NCBI GenBank assembly: GCA_026826555.1
Contig: JAKSZT010054335.1
Location: forward strand, 4,631,423 to 4,695,422
DNA length: 64,000 nucleotides
Direction: 5' to 3'
Source: Tolypeutes matacus
Lineage: Eukaryota; Chordata; Mammalia; Cingulata; Chlamyphoridae
Shown: piece after piece, positions 10,052-22,590 of the stretch
How positions within the stretch are numbered: the stretch's first letter is position 1
Layout: each line of letters starts with the position of its first letter
Notes under the pieces: generated by a model
Database searches by the model: none
Seen by the model: only the letters and a program-made list of their open reading frames with translations
What the model was told of the DNA's origin: nothing
Made by a program: the position numbers and the translations under genes

Positions 10052-11890
10052 GGCTGTTTGTTGCATGGCCATTTGATGACGAGGGAACTGATAGCTCATA
10101 CCCACGGAGAAAGGCCTGATTCGTGTCACAGACCCGAGGACCCTAAGTGTTTGGTCATCTCCCTTCTGAACCCACTGGATGGGAGGGACCATCTCATTCA
10201 GTTTTGGCTGCTCTCTGCCCTCCGCCTCCTGGGGAGGTGCACGTAAAAGAGAGAAAATGCCACTCCTGACGCGTGAAGGGCTGCGTAAGGCAAGTCCAGC
10301 TGTGGGAACCTGCACAGTCCAGGCTGCACGCTCTACGGAAGGAAACGGCTGGTGTCCTTGTGCGGAGCCCTCGCAGGCTTTGAGGGCCCCAGGCCTCGGG
10401 CTCACCGTCCGATTTCCATGCGCATGAGATGCCTCTCCTTCCCAGCACACGCAGGGGCAGGCCTCCCCGCGAGCACACCTGTCTGCACCTCCTGTCGGCT
10501 CCCGTCCTCACCCCTCTCTCCCCGGCTGGATCGTGTCCGCCCCAGCCGCCCACTTCCCGTCGCTGGCTGGGGTCTGCTGAAGTTGGATTAGGGGGTCAGG
10601 GCGGGGGGCTGCGCGCCAGCCGTCCTCCGTGGAAGCATCGGTAGCCCCGCGGCGAGAGCCCAGCGTCCTCCCTCCTCTGCCTGCGTGGCCGGAAAGAGCC
10701 ACCACTGCCTGTCCTGCTCCCCCCACATTCCACAGCCGGGGCAGGGATTCAGGGCTTCACGCCTGGTTAAAAATCCAGGAGCCTTTTAAAGTAACGGCCA
10801 CATCGTTAATGACCTTTCTAATAGGGCCAGGACGGGAGGGCCATCCCATTGAAGAAGGAGGGGGCTTGGGAAGACACCCACCGTGGGTTCCCTTCAGGGT
10901 TCTTTAAATCCATGCTCAGTTTAGCTCAATTTGTGTTTTGTGTTGTTTCTTCCTTTGAATACATCATAACAAAAGCTTTGTCAATATTTTATTTGAGGGA
11001 ATTTATACTTCTACCAATGAACTTGCTGCAGGAGGACCCTCTCCCCCCATAGAGCAGGCTTGTAAAGGCTCTTTGGGAGGGCTGGGGGCAGCTTGCGGGT
11101 GGGGGGCTCCTGCTCCGCTCGGGGGGCGGCGGGCTGTTGGGGCTGGCCCAGAGGAAAGACAAGCCAAGGCTGAAAGGGAAGCCCTTCTCCTTTCCTTCTC
11201 CTTTTGCCGAGGGATGCCACTCGGAAGGCGGTTCCCCCAAGGAAAGAGGAGGTGAAAGTCAGCCTGCTGGAGGAAGGCTCGTGTGGCGAGGGGCTCGCTG
11301 TCTTTGTTTTGCAAACTATTAAACTTTTCTGCATTTACTTTTGTTTAATTATAAAAATATGACTTGCTTATTGCGAGAAGCCAAAGGAGAAGGAAGTTTC
11401 CTTTTGTCTACATACAGATAGGCACACAGATAAGAGTGTGTGTGTTTTCCTCCTTAGGGAGGGGGGAGGGCGTGGGGATTGTGTGCACGTATTTACCGAG
11501 CCGTAGATTTATTTTCCCCACTGAATTCGAAACCACAAAAATATTTTGAAACATGATAGGGTTAGGAAAGGGGAAAAAATGCTTACACACCCCTCACCTT
11601 ATCTGCCTGCGAGAATTCTATCTGCTTACCCAGTCCCATCTCTCGCCTCGGTAATTTGAAGCAGGGCTGTTCTTCTATGTTACGGATACTGGGAATGAAG
11701 ATGGTCGGAGCATTTGGGGCTCCAGAGCTTGGGGGAGCCCAGGGGCATGAGCAGGAGGGGCTAAAGCAGCGCATCTTCAGGAGCAGGAGAGGCTGTGGGG
11801 AGAGAACAAAAAGCAGGGCGGCCTGTGCATTTGGGGTTGGGGTTGGGGTTGGTTTTGTTGGCAGCAAAGAAAAGCTACAGAGAAGTAGCA
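10052..11890. other. Intronic sequence, partly GC-rich
   Basis: GC-rich from about 10180 to 10720 and again near 11050-11270, AT-rich between. A TTGGGG-type repeat lies at 11833-11852. No supported exon. Confidence 0.5.
11833..11852 (+). repeat. (GGGGTT)n, possible G-quadruplex
   Basis: Three GGGG runs separated by TT and followed by GG: GGGGTTGGGGTTGGGGTTGG. Such spacing can form a two- to four-layer G-quadruplex in DNA or in the sense transcript. Confidence 0.85.
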
Positions 11891-12179
11891 TGTGAGGAAA
11901 ATTGGGCAGAAAGAAAACTGGATCTGACATGACAGGCAGGCACAGTGAGCTGACGTAACAAGATGACTAACAAGAGATGCAGGGAGGAAAAACATAATGA
12001 GAGACACAACAAAGCAGGGAGCAGAGGTGGCTCAAGCGATTAGGCACCTCCCTCCCATATCAGAGGTCCCAGGTTCAGCTCCCAGGACCTCCTAAAGAAA
12101 CGAGGACGAACAGACACAGCAAGTGCAAACAACAACAAGGGGGTGAGGAGAAATAAATAAAATCTTTAAAAGAAAAGAA
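11891..12179 (+). mobile_element. Dimeric DAS-type SINE, 5'-truncated
   Basis: The linker text (GAGCTGACGTAACAAGATGA, then GAGAGACACAACAAAG) is followed by a tRNA-like head (GGTGGCTCAAGCGATTAGG) with a B box GGTTCAGCTCC and an AAATAAATAAAATCTTT tail. Flanks AGAAGTAGCA (11881-11890) and AAAAGTAGCA (12180-12189) are a likely target duplication. Confidence 0.85.
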
Positions 12180-12189
12180 AAAAGTAGCA

Positions 12190-14389
12190 AAAAAGGGTAT
12201 GATGCGCACACCATCCAAGATTTTAGCTGGAGCTGAGGGGGGAGGGAACCTGGGTTTAGCAGGAGGAAGGAGACAGAACCGTTGAAAGCCCAGCTCCAGT
12301 TTCTGCTTAATCGAACCTCTGAGCCCCAGGTTGGTTGTTCTAATTTGTGTGCCATGTTGGTAACTGCCTAATAAAACTGCTGTGAAGATAAAAAAAAAAG
12401 TTGTTCAAAGACTTCTAAACCCTGTAAGGAGTACTTATAGGGGGTTATTCTTTTCAGATGATTAGTTGTAATAGAAGACCTCTTCAGTGTAAGGAGATTT
12501 TTATGCATAAATGTTTAGGTAGTTGTTGATTTATTGTATGTAAGGGAATCTCTTTTGATCAGGACCACTAACATCCAAGAGAGAATGAATTAGATTTTGT
12601 TAAGTACCTCTGTTTTAAAGACACTATCCTGTACTGCCTTAACATGTACCTGGTACCTTTAGTAATATTAAGAAAGTAAACAAAACGCTAACTCGTTTAT
12701 TTTGTGGGCATCGTTACAAATTCTGCTCCTTTTCTTGTCTTTCCTCTGGGTTGTGTGGTGTGTAGACCATTTCATATTGTCATGGGGAGAAAAACTTTCT
12801 ACCCCTTATTTTGCCACCTGAAAAGATACACCTTTTTGTAGCAAAACACTCCTCTAGCTCGAAGAAGAGAAGAGGAAAATGACCTTTTTCTGACATGCAT
12901 TTATTCCACCAGCTAATTGAACCACATCATGTTCTGAGCACCTGAAATGAAAATTATCGAAGAGTTCAAGTTGTCAAACTGTGAAATCTCCAGAGTCTTA
13001 TCGTGAAAGCTCGATGCATCTTCTTTTGCCCTTTGGGTCTCCTCGGCCCCCCTGAAGAGTGTATCATCAGCTCAACTCCTTTAGCTCACACTGGGCCCCT
13101 GCTCAGCCGGGCAATGAGCTGCAGACGTTTCAGCTCCAAATAGCTAGTCAGTTGGTCTTGCCCTTGGGGAAGCGTGCAGCCCCAGCTCTGTAAGCAGCCG
13201 TGTGCAGTGTGCTGGGTGACTGATTTTGCTCTTTGGTGTCTATAGCATGGCTAGGAATGAGGCCGAGTGTTGAGTGTCGCCCCAGGGTGCCTCACCAAGA
13301 ATTGTGTTACTTGTGCATCTGGTTTCGGAAGTGTGACTACTCTGATGAAATGCCATTTTAGGATGCAAATGAAAAGAAAACACACCACCTGAAGGAAAAA
13401 ACCGCAAAAATGCCCAACACACCATAAAAAGATGCAGTTACTAACCTCATGGAAGGAAAGGTCTAAGGCCTAGAAGCAGATCTATTTTACTCTTTTTTTA
13501 CTCTGGGTAGAGTCACCAACAAGTCATTCTTTCTACAACAAATGAACAAAGAGAAAGAAGAGAGAAAAAAATTATAAAAGGAATGGTCATCTTGTTGGGT
13601 TTCTGCTTTGTGACATCAATGCCCCAGAGCACAGGAAACCTGTATCATAAAAATCATTCATCCTTAAGAGGGGACATAATTAAATAATTCTTAAGCATGA
13701 CCAAAAATTGAATCTCTTAAGAGACAAATTTAATAGTCTCTTTCTTTAACATCCTCTTTATTGGACTGCCTGCCCATTGCCCATTTCTTCTGGAAAAGAC
13801 TTCCCGTACCTCCCTCTGCTGGCTGCAGAACCATGGGGCTCCTGGGATGGAAGTGGGGGGTGGACACTGTGCCCCAGCCCCTCCCCTGTTCCAGGCCAGC
13901 CTAGGCTTCACCATGAGATCCTTTCTTGGAAGGTTTGACCGTTTTCCTGGATAGAGGAGCTGTGAACTCGGGCGCTGTTGTTCCTGGCCATTTGGTCACG
14001 TGGGCTGGGAGGCAGTGAGAGCATGTCAGAAGCTAGAGAAACCCAGAAAGACGAAGCTTCGGATCTTCCCTGGCCATCTTTGAGTGGTAGGGAATTCTCT
14101 TTGGTACTCACCTGGGTGTGTCATCTTGTGTCAGTCTGGAGGGCATAGCTGTATTGGGAGCAGTTCTGGGAACAGAGTTAGAGTTGTTCAGAATTAAAGT
14201 AGCTGGTCTCACTTTGGGAAGCAGGTGGCATAAATTAGATCATTGTTATGGTGCTTCCAACCCTGAGATTCTATAATTCTATAAAGTCGCAAATTGAGTA
14301 TTAGTCTTAGTACTTGCCATAATTTAATAACTGGATTTTATATATTTTCCTGCTTATATTTGACCAAGCATTTCCATTTCCTTTCCTAA
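12190..14389. other. Intronic sequence
   Basis: Unique-looking DNA with no gene recognised. The 12700-13250 segment is less repeat-like and might contain conserved non-coding sequence. 14200-14285 ends in TTCTATAATTCTATA-type text resembling an old DNA-transposon tail. Confidence 0.45.
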
Positions 14390-15870
14390 TCATATTTTAT
14401 TTTTACGAAAGTAATTCATGTTCATAATTTTAAAGGTCAAGTATTCCTATAAAAGTAATAACAAAAGAACAGTTCTCTGCCCTTTTCCAATTTCAAGAGT
14501 CAGTAACTCAATTTTTTAGCCCATTCTTTTGCTGTTTACCTCTAGGTTTCTAAATTACATGTTTTTCAGTTTTATTGACTCCCTTCTGTGTAATGTGAAT
14601 GATTTTTCACCCACCCCTCACGTTTCTGTCCCTCCATCCTCCCAAGGTAGTTACATCACAGCTTTTCATTAAATCACTATTTAATGATTGTATTATGCAA
14701 ATATTATCTACAGATAAGCATCTAGTGTACCATGATTGTGCTTCCTTTTTTGTCTGACTTCCCACACTCCAGGTATATAATTGCCTTTTTAAAAAAAATT
14801 TGCTTGGTATTCTGTGTACCTATCATTGATTCTTTTCCTAAGCTCCTGTGCTTAAGCACATCAGTTAAATCACCGTCCTGCTTGTTTTCCGTGGAGAGGT
14901 CAGTCCTGGAATTCCTGCTCTTTGGGTCCAGTCTGGGCAGGTTACCCTCTAGACTTGCTTCAAATTTCTCATCCTCACTTCACAACTTTTTGAGAATTCA
15001 CTTCGCTTCACCCCTCCCCACCTTCTGTTTGGCAATCCTCCTCCTGGTTTTGGCAGGCGCGTGAGAGAGAGTTTGGAATCTTGGGTGTGTGAAAATATCT
15101 TCATGCCCGTTTTCCCGACCAAATTTGGAAGGTGGTGTTCAGTTGCCTTCAGTGTTGCTGTTGAGAGGCTGATGCCAGTCGGCTCCTGACCTTTCACATG
15201 TGACCTGCTCATTCTTTCTGGAAACTTCCACAGTCTTCTCTTTATGTTTTAAAATTTCACAGTGATGTGCCTTGGTGTTTGCTTGTTTGTTTTTTAATCA
15301 ACTGGGCTTAGCACTTACAAACTCCTCTTCTTCGGTTCTGTGAAATTTCTTGAATTACGACTTTGAGAATTATCTTTTCTCCATCTTCTGTCTACTCTAT
15401 TTCTGGACTTCTGTTGCATTATCTGTACTTATCATTTGTTGTGCTTTTGGGTTTTTTTCTTCCTATTTTTTGCTTCCTTGTCTTTTTTATCTATCTTGGG
15501 AAGATTTCCTCAACTATATTTTCCAATTCTTCTATTGAATGTGTTTCTGCTGTTATATGTTCAGTATCTAAGAGCTCTTTTGTGTTCTCTGACTCTTTCC
15601 CCACCTTTAAAAAAAATCTGTTCTTTGTTTGATGAATGCATTGTCATTTCCCTAAACTCCTCTTCTGTTCCCTGCTTTGTCTCTGTTTCCTCCTTAATTT
15701 CTTTTCAGTATCACAGCATTTTCATTGTTGTACTTCTGCCCTCAGCACTGCCTCTGGTTCATTCTCACTCAAAAGGAAGCCTAGTGTTCCACTGGTCTGG
15801 AGGCTCTGAGGAATGGGGAGGGACCGGGGAGGGTCTCAGCCGTCCTTCAGAGGTCCCAGAGCCCTTCTCC
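14390..15870 (-). repeat. Old LINE-like sequence, antisense
   Basis: T-rich text such as TTCCAATTCTTCTATTGAAT, TCTAAGAGCTCTTTTGTG and GATTTCCTCAACTATATTTT recalls the reverse complement of old L1 5' regions, and also resembles the end of the antisense L1 at 35500-35800. Boundaries and family are uncertain. Confidence 0.4.
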
Positions 15871-17037
15871 TAAGCTTCACTGGACTGGGCTGTTGTTTTA
15901 GTGAGATTTGGAAGGAGGGGAGAGCAGAAATAAGTTCGTCTGTTTGTTCCAGAAGTCTTTCAAATCCTGGTATTATATTTGTATTTTGTTCATTTGGAAA
16001 TTAACTTTTATCCTGCTTTGTCTATCCAATACTTCGTACTTAGCCTGCAGCCCTATACTTTCCTTTTTTAAAACAAAACAAAACAAACAACAAAACTCCC
16101 TACAGGGCAAAGGTCCCAGTCACCTTTAACTAAAAGTCATTACTTCTCTAGTTCTTTTTTATCATCGAGTTCTGTGAATTTGACAGTTTTTTGCCAGAGT
16201 ATTGAATTTTATATTTGCCAATTTCTGAATTAATGCATCAATGTTTAATATTTATTTTTAATTCCACCTCCATGTACTTGAAGAAGAAAGTAACAGTAAA
16301 ATAAAAATGGGAAGAGGATAATTAGGACAGAAGTTTTTAGAGAATATCTGGGATAACAGGGATGGTATGTTCTTATCCATATAAGACGGTATGTTTAATA
16401 CAGTTAGGCCTTAACCCTTGCCCTTGCTTTCCTGTAAGCTCAAGTTAAAGGGGAAAATCATTATATCTTTTTGGTTTTCAAACTAAAGAAAGTATAAAAA
16501 TTCTTCAGAGACAAAGTTTTTTTAATTAAATTCAGAGATGAATTTGTCATATAATTCCTTGAATAGGGAACCTTTGGAAAATGTGCATAGTATGTCAGTC
16601 GGATGGATAATTCAGTACAGTTTCTAAAGTACCTTAACTTAGTAGAAGCATTTCTGCTGGGAGCTGTGAAAGTGTCACCCAGGTGCTGGCTTGGCTTTTG
16701 GATGCTCTAACCTTAAAACAGAGATAGAATTTGGAGATTTTATGATATGTTAGACTTTCTCTCAACTGTTGGATTTCTCAAGCTTTGTCAAATGTTAGCT
16801 CACAGACAATTCGTGATGGAATTATATGCCATGTGTGCATGATGCACCTAAAAGGAGAAAAATTATACATATGAATGCTACATAGGGATGGAAGTCACAC
16901 ACTCACTAAATGAGTTAATTGTGCCTGAAAACTTCTACCCAGGTAGAAGGCCAGCCTCCCTTAGCACAAGCATGTGCCATCGCATGGTTTTCCTGAAGGC
17001 AGGATGCTGAATTTCTTACCTGCGCATGTAGAGAGGC
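15871..17037. other. Intronic sequence
   Basis: AT-rich, mostly unique. A (CAAAA)n-like run occurs near 16072. No gene recognised. Confidence 0.5.
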
Positions 17038-17230
17038 CCTGAGATGTGGTGAAGAGTATGGGCTCTGGAGTTAGATAGGTAAGATCCTGGCTTCAGGTCT
17101 GACTAGCTGGGGAAACTTACTTTTCTGGGCCGTAGGTTCCTGATCTATAAAATGGGGCTAACACACCTACTGTAAAGGGATGTTGTGAGGATGGGACTCT
17201 TGGTTCATAAAACGCACAGCACACATCGGT
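17038..17230 (+). repeat. MIR SINE
   Basis: GTATGGGCTCTGGAGTTAGA, then CTAGCTGGGGAAACTTACTT and TATAAAATGGGGCTAACAC is the MIR core in sense orientation. Confidence 0.8.
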
Positions 17231-17334
17231 TCCTGCTGCTTGTTGATTTCAGTGTGATCACACTGCACAGAAGAGGCAGATTTCATGAGGGCACATTTTA
17301 AGGCATAACTTCTCAACTTGCCCCATTCCCAGCC

Positions 17335-17455
17335 TAGGACCTCCTTGTGGCTCCTCTAGACGCTCACTAACTCTGTGACCTTGGACAGGGTGTGTAACCT
17401 TGCTGGACCTCAGTTTCCTCATCTGTCAAATGGGATAGGGAGATAAATAGGTCAC
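17335..17455 (+). repeat. MIR SINE fragment
   Basis: CTCTGTGACCTTGGACAGG and CCTCAGTTTCCTCATCTGTC followed by AAATGGGATAGG match the MIR core. Confidence 0.82.
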
Positions 17456-17500
17456 AATAGAAGAATCTCAAACTTTGGAAAATTTTTGCATCTTTACCAG

Positions 17501-17927
17501 TGTGGTAGTTTGAAGCTTTTATGGGACCCAGAAAATCATGTCCTTAGAGCTAATCCATTCCTATGGGTGTGAACCTATTGCAGATGGGGCCTTTTGCTTA
17601 GGTTACTTCAGTAGGGTGTGGCCCAGGGTGGGTCTTAATCAACTTAGTGGGAGTCCTTTATAAGTGGGATGAATACAGAGAGAGGCCAGAGAGGCCAGAA
17701 GCTGAAGGCAGTGAAGAGAAGGGAGAGACCAGCAGAGGCTGCCATATGCCTTGCCCTGTGAGAGAGGGGTCACGAGTAGCTGGGCTTCAGGGAGAAAGCA
17801 TCACCTGATGATGCCTTGCTTTGTACAACTGTAACAAACTGTAAGCTTATAAGCTAGTAAATCCCCATTGTCACATCCAACCCATTTCTGGTGTCTTGCA
17901 TTCTGGGAAGCCTGGGAAACTAAAACA
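17501..17927 (+). mobile_element. Solo ERVL/MaLR-like LTR with a perfect 5-bp target duplication
   Basis: The 427-base element begins TGTGGTAGTTTGAAG and ends TAAAACA, the usual TG...CA. ACCAG flanks it on both sides (17496-17500 and 17928-17932). The end carries AGTAAATCCCCATTG and CCCATTTCTGGTGTCTTGCA as in MaLR-type LTRs. No internal region remains. Confidence 0.87.
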
Positions 17928-17932
17928 ACCAG

Positions 17933-18540
17933 TAAGAGAATAGATTTTGAAAGAGTGAATAGCATTTTGGTCTTAACTGATTGGCACAAACCTAAAAGAA
18001 CAAAACAGCCATTTTTGAGGTGTAGGGAAACACCTACTGATGAGAATGTAAATTGATAGAGCTTTTCTGGAGGTCAGTTTGGGAATTTAAATAAAAAACC
18101 CTGACGTAGTAGATACCTTTTGACTGAGTGGTTCTACTTCTAGCATTCATGAAAATGGATTTATCCTAAGTGTATATTTGCTTCTTCATCCTAATGTTGT
18201 ATACAAGGTTCAGGGCAGGTTAAATGTTGTGTAGCCTTATAATGGTATATATCTTGCCACTACTTTAGAAAAATAACTCTCTAGAAATCTCATTATTGGA
18301 AAGAGAGCCATGATGTCATGTTAGGTAGAATGCATACATATATATTTATACACACACATGTCTATATTTACATGTATGGGTTTCTTTAGGAAAAGGTCTG
18401 GATGGACATAATATACCACTAACAGCAATGGTTTTCTCTGGCTATTTGATTTGGGTACTTTCTTTCCTTTTGATTTTTCTGTATATTCTTTCCGCCCCCC
18501 CCCCCCTTCACTGATCACATAATTAATCATGTCTAGTTAA
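17933..18540 (+). repeat. Old L1 3'-end fragment
   Basis: GATGAGAATGTAAATTGATA, then TTGACTGAGTGGTTCTACTT and the late TTTTGATTTTTCTGTATATT are decayed L1 ORF2-end and 3' UTR text. It ends near a C-run at 18496-18507. Confidence 0.55.
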
Positions 18541-18739
18541 AAACCAAAGGACAAAAAAAGTTCTACAAAGTAAGTGGTGGCAATAAAATTGGAGTGAAAA
18601 CTGAGTTTCAAAGTACCACCTTGACTAGATTAGCCAGATTTCTTAGGATTTTTTTGGGATTACCTGTTTTATTGCATGATAATGGCATTTCTTTCTTGGC
18701 AACCTGAATCTATCATGACCATAAATGCACATGTCTTTA

Positions 18740-19222
18740 AACATAAAAACCAAGTTAGGGAGAGTGACATCATCAACACGGCAAGGTAAGGCATCCCCTG
18801 GAAGAGTCTTCCCCCGAATCAGCTAATAAAAGGACAGATCCCATTTGCTTAGAACTCTGGAGGATGATAGAGACTGGAGAAGGACTCCACAAATGCTGAA
18901 TCAAAGAAAAAGAAAAACAGTCTGCAAAATCAAGTAGATTTCCATCCTGGACTGCCAGTCCAGATCCCTCCCCTCACTCGGTCCCACACAACTTGGGAGT
19001 CACACAGAGGTAGCACGTCCTGTCCCTCCTGCCGCAGAGGCAGTCCGTGGAGCCACTCACGGCAGCGAGTTAGAACCCGGTGCTCTTCCAAGACCCAGGG
19101 CAGAGCACAAGCCCCTGAGGAGTGCCGTGTACGAAAGGGCCCCGGGGGAAAAAGAGAGACCACAGCAGAGCTGTTGGCAAGGACTGGGCTCTCTCAATCC
19201 AGTCTCTTTTGCTGGACCACCT
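18740..19222 (+). mobile_element. L1 5'-UTR-like sequence (uncertain)
   Basis: This non-coding, moderately GC-rich block, in line with the sense L1 that follows, resembles in style the 5' UTR at 52156-53460. It is interrupted by the LTR at 19223 and resumes for about 100 bases before an abrupt switch to mid-ORF2 near 20010. Confidence 0.35.
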
Positions 19223-19885
19223 TGTGGCAGTTTGAGATTATTTTATGAATCCCAGAAAGAGAAAGATTATGTTTGTAAACTAATCTATTCCTCTGAGTGT
19301 GACCCTTTGATTGGATTAAATTCACTTGAGGGGCCTTTGACTAGATTACTTGATAAGACCACTTTAGGGCTTTTGATTGTGCTACCTCATTGAGATGTGA
19401 CTCAGCTTGATCCCCTACCCCCTTGCTGGGTCTGATATAAAATGGACTCACATGGAGAGACAGACAGAGGAAAAAGGGAGCTGTCGTGTTTGATCTTGCC
19501 ATGTAAGAGAGAGGATCACCTAAGCATGAAACCCCAAGCGGCTGGGCCCATGGAGCAGCTCAGGAGGAGACCATCCCTGCTAGATGCCTGCTAGCTCACA
19601 GCTGAACTTGGGACGAGAGCGGAGCAGCCAAGACTGATATAGGAGGCCCTAAGAGACAAGCCCTATGCCAGCCTGCAGCTGAAATCCACAAGAAAGTGGA
19701 GCAGCTGAGCCTGAGAGAGGGAGCACGTGGCAGCTGACTGTGGTGAGAAAACACTTCTTATGGTGCCTTGACTTGGACTTTTCGTGGCCTTGGAACTGTA
19801 GGCTTTTACCCCAAATAAATCCCCATTATAAAAGCCAACAGATTTCTGGTACTTTGTAGCGGCAGCCCTTTGACAAACAAAAACA
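19223..19885 (+). mobile_element. Solo ERVL/MaLR-like LTR
   Basis: It starts TGTGGCAGTTTGAGATTATT and ends AACAAAAACA. It includes a poly-A signal in CCCCAAATAAATCCCC followed by AAGCCAACAGATTTCTGG. Flanks CACCT (19218-19222) and TACCT (19886-19890) agree at four of five bases. It shares its layout with the LTRs at 6779 and 57968. Confidence 0.85.
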
Positions 19886-20012
19886 TACCTAAATGCAAAA
19901 TGGATGTTTCTGGATTGACCCTATCTGGATCCCTGGAGTGGGATTCCCTAATGGGGAAGAAAGCAGAGGCAGAAAATCATCACAGAAAAAAAAAGGGGGG
20001 GGGGGAACTGCT

Positions 20013-22015
20013 GTAAGGATGCAGAAAAGGCATTTGACAAAATCCAGCATCCTTTCTTGAGAAAAACATTTTGAAAGATAGGAATAGAAGGAAAGTTCTT
20101 CCGTATGATAAAGGGCATATATGAAAAACTCACAGCCAACATCGTACTCAATGGGTACAGGTTGAAAGCTTTCCCTCTAAGATCAGGAATAAGACAGGGA
20201 TGTCGGCTGTCACTGCTATACTCAGTGTTGTACCAGAAGTTCTAGCAGAGCAGTTGGGCAAGAAAAAGAAGTAAAGGCATCCAAATTGGAAAGGAAGAAG
20301 TAAAACTCATTATTTGCAGATGATATGATTCTATATATAAAAAATCCCAAAAAATCTACAACAAAGTTTCTAGAACAAGTAAATGAATTCAGCAGAGAGG
20401 TGGGATATAACATCAACATTCAAAAATCAGTAATGTTTATATACACTCATAACAAGCAATCTCAGAAGAAAATCAAGAAAAAAAATTCTGTTTATAATAG
20501 CAACTAAAAGAAGCAAATAGCTAGGAGTAAATTCATCCAAGTATGTAAAGGACCTCTATTCAGAAAATGACAAAACTTTGCTAAAAGAAATCAAAGAAGA
20601 TCTAAGTAAATGTAAAGATATTCCATGCTCATGGATTGGAAGATTAAATATTGTCAAGATGTCAATTCTACTCAAAATATTTACAGATTCAACACAAACA
20701 CAATCAAAATTTTGACACCCTACTTTGCAGAAACAGAAAAGCCAGTCATCAAAATTATTTGCAAGGGTAAGGGGCCTCGAATAGCCAGACTCATCTTGAA
20801 AAAGAACGACGAAGTTGGAGGACTCATACTCCTGACTTTAAAGCTTATTACAAAGCTTCAGTGGTATAGATAACATGGTAGAGGCATAAGGATAGTCATA
20901 GAGATAAATGGAACCTAATTGAGAGTTCAGAAATAGACCCTCACATCTATGGCCAACTAATTTTTACACAAGGCTGTCAAGTCCACCAGTTGGGAAAGAA
21001 TGAACTCTTCAACAAATCATGCTGGGAGAACTGGATATCCATAAGCAAAAAATGAAGCAGGACCCCTACCTCACACCATACCAAAAATTAACTCATAATG
21101 GATTAAAAGCCTAAATATAAGAACTAGGACTATGCAACTCCTAGAAGAAAATGTAGGAAAGCATCTTCAGGATCTTGCGTTATGCAGTGGTTTCTTAGAG
21201 TTTATACCCAAAGCAAAAGCAACAAAAGAAAAAAAAATAGATAAATGAGGCCTAATAAAAATGACAAACTTTTGCACCTCAAAGGACTTTATCATGAAAG
21301 TGAGAAGACAACCTATTCATGGCAGAAAATATTTGGAAATCCGATAAGAGTTTAATATCTAGAATATATTTTAAAAATCCTTCACTCAACAACAAAAAAG
21401 CAAACAACACGATTAAAAAATGGGCAAAAGAATAGATATTTCTCCAAAGAAGATATACAGATAGCTAAAAAGCACATGAAAAGATGCTCAGTATCACTAG
21501 CAGTTAGGGAAATACAAATCAAAACTACACTGAGAAACCGTTTCACACCCACTAGAATGGCTACTGTTAATAAACAGAAGATTACAAGTGTTGGAGAGAA
21601 TGTGGAGAACGAGGAACCCTCGTTCATCGCTGGTGGCGGTGTAAAATGGTGCAGCCACTGTGGAAGACAGTGGCGCTGCTGTACCTCAGAAAGCTCAGTA
21701 TAGGATTACCATGTGACCGAGCAATCCCTGCACTAGGTATATTCCCCAAAGGATTGGAAGCAGGGTCTCAAACAGATATTTGCACACCAGTCTTCATAGC
21801 TGCATTACTCACAGTTGCCAAAAGGGAGAAGGAACCCAAGTGCCCATCAACCAAAGATTGGATAAATGAAATGTGGTGTATACATGCAGGGGAATATTAT
21901 TCAGCATTAAAAAGGAGTGACGTTCGGGCTACAACACGAGGGAACCTTGAGGTCATTATGTTGAGTGAAATAAGCCAGACCCAAAAGGACAAATATTTTA
22001 CGATGTCATTCATGT
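20013..22015 (+). pseudogene. L1 ORF2 remnant (reverse transcriptase to C terminus)
   Basis: Recognisable blocks in order are [22 protein letters not shown] (20313 on), a TETEKPVIKIICKGKGPRIA-like thumb region (about 20690-20790) and the C-terminal MVQPLWK...IPALGIFPKG...CPSTKDWINEMWCIHAGEYY block (21646-22017). The functional protein nicks DNA and reverse-transcribes L1 RNA. Here the endonuclease half is missing, and several frame changes and stops separate the blocks. Confidence 0.85.
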
Positions 22016-22303
22016 GAAATAGAAGAAGAAAGCTCATGGAGTTGGGATCTAGAATACAGATTACCAGGGGCTGCGTTCAGGGTAGGGAGTGGAGAGTTTA
22101 CACCTAAATCCTAGAGCTTCTGGTTGGGTTGATTGTTAAGTTTTGGTCATGGATGGTGGTGATGGTGGCACAGCATTCTGAGTGTAATTCACAGCGCTGA
22201 ATTATGTATGTGAACATGGTTAAAAGAGGGCATTTTAGGTTGTATATATGTTACTAGAATAAAAATTAAATGATAAAACAGAAACGTGGTGCAGTGTGCA
22301 CCC

Positions 22304-22545
22304 TGTAGTGAATAATGGACTGTATAGTTAGTAGTACAGTTATAAAAATACTCTTTCATGAATTGTAACAAATGTACTACACTAATGCAAGGTGTTAATA
22401 ATAGGGTAGTATATGGGGAAAATATACACCCTAATGTAAACTATATGGACTAAGTTAATATTACAATTATAATAATCTTTCATCAGTTGTAACAAAAGTA
22501 CCACACAAATGCAAATTGTTAATAAAGGGGGATGGTAGATGGGAA
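22304..22545 (+). repeat. Tandem duplication inside the L1 3' UTR
   Basis: The block TGGACT...TAATA...TTTCATGAATTGTAACAAATGTACTACACTAATG...GTTAATAA occurs twice in diverged form, at 22304-22430 and 22431-22545. Confidence 0.7.
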
Positions 22546-22590
22546 CACTGTATTTTCTGTAAACCTACAACTTTTCTAATTTAAAAAAAA

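Larger units (their letters stand above)
20010..22590 (+). mobile_element. L1, 3' half (ORF2 end and 3' UTR)
   Basis: From GATGCAGAAAAGGCATTTGA onward the text follows L1 ORF2 reverse transcriptase to its C terminus, then the 3' UTR with TTTTAGGTTGTATATATG, ending in a poly-A stretch near 22581. The reverse transcriptase core FADD is at 20313-20324. Stops and frameshifts make it inactive. Confidence 0.88.

Noticed and set aside
9573..10246. Proline/histidine-rich open frames of 120 to 189 codons in three frames
   Set aside because: All come from the 38-bp minisatellite; simultaneous openness of three frames argues against coding.
11777..12007. Minus-strand 76-codon frame
   Set aside because: Lies across a G-rich repeat and SINE linker; no support.
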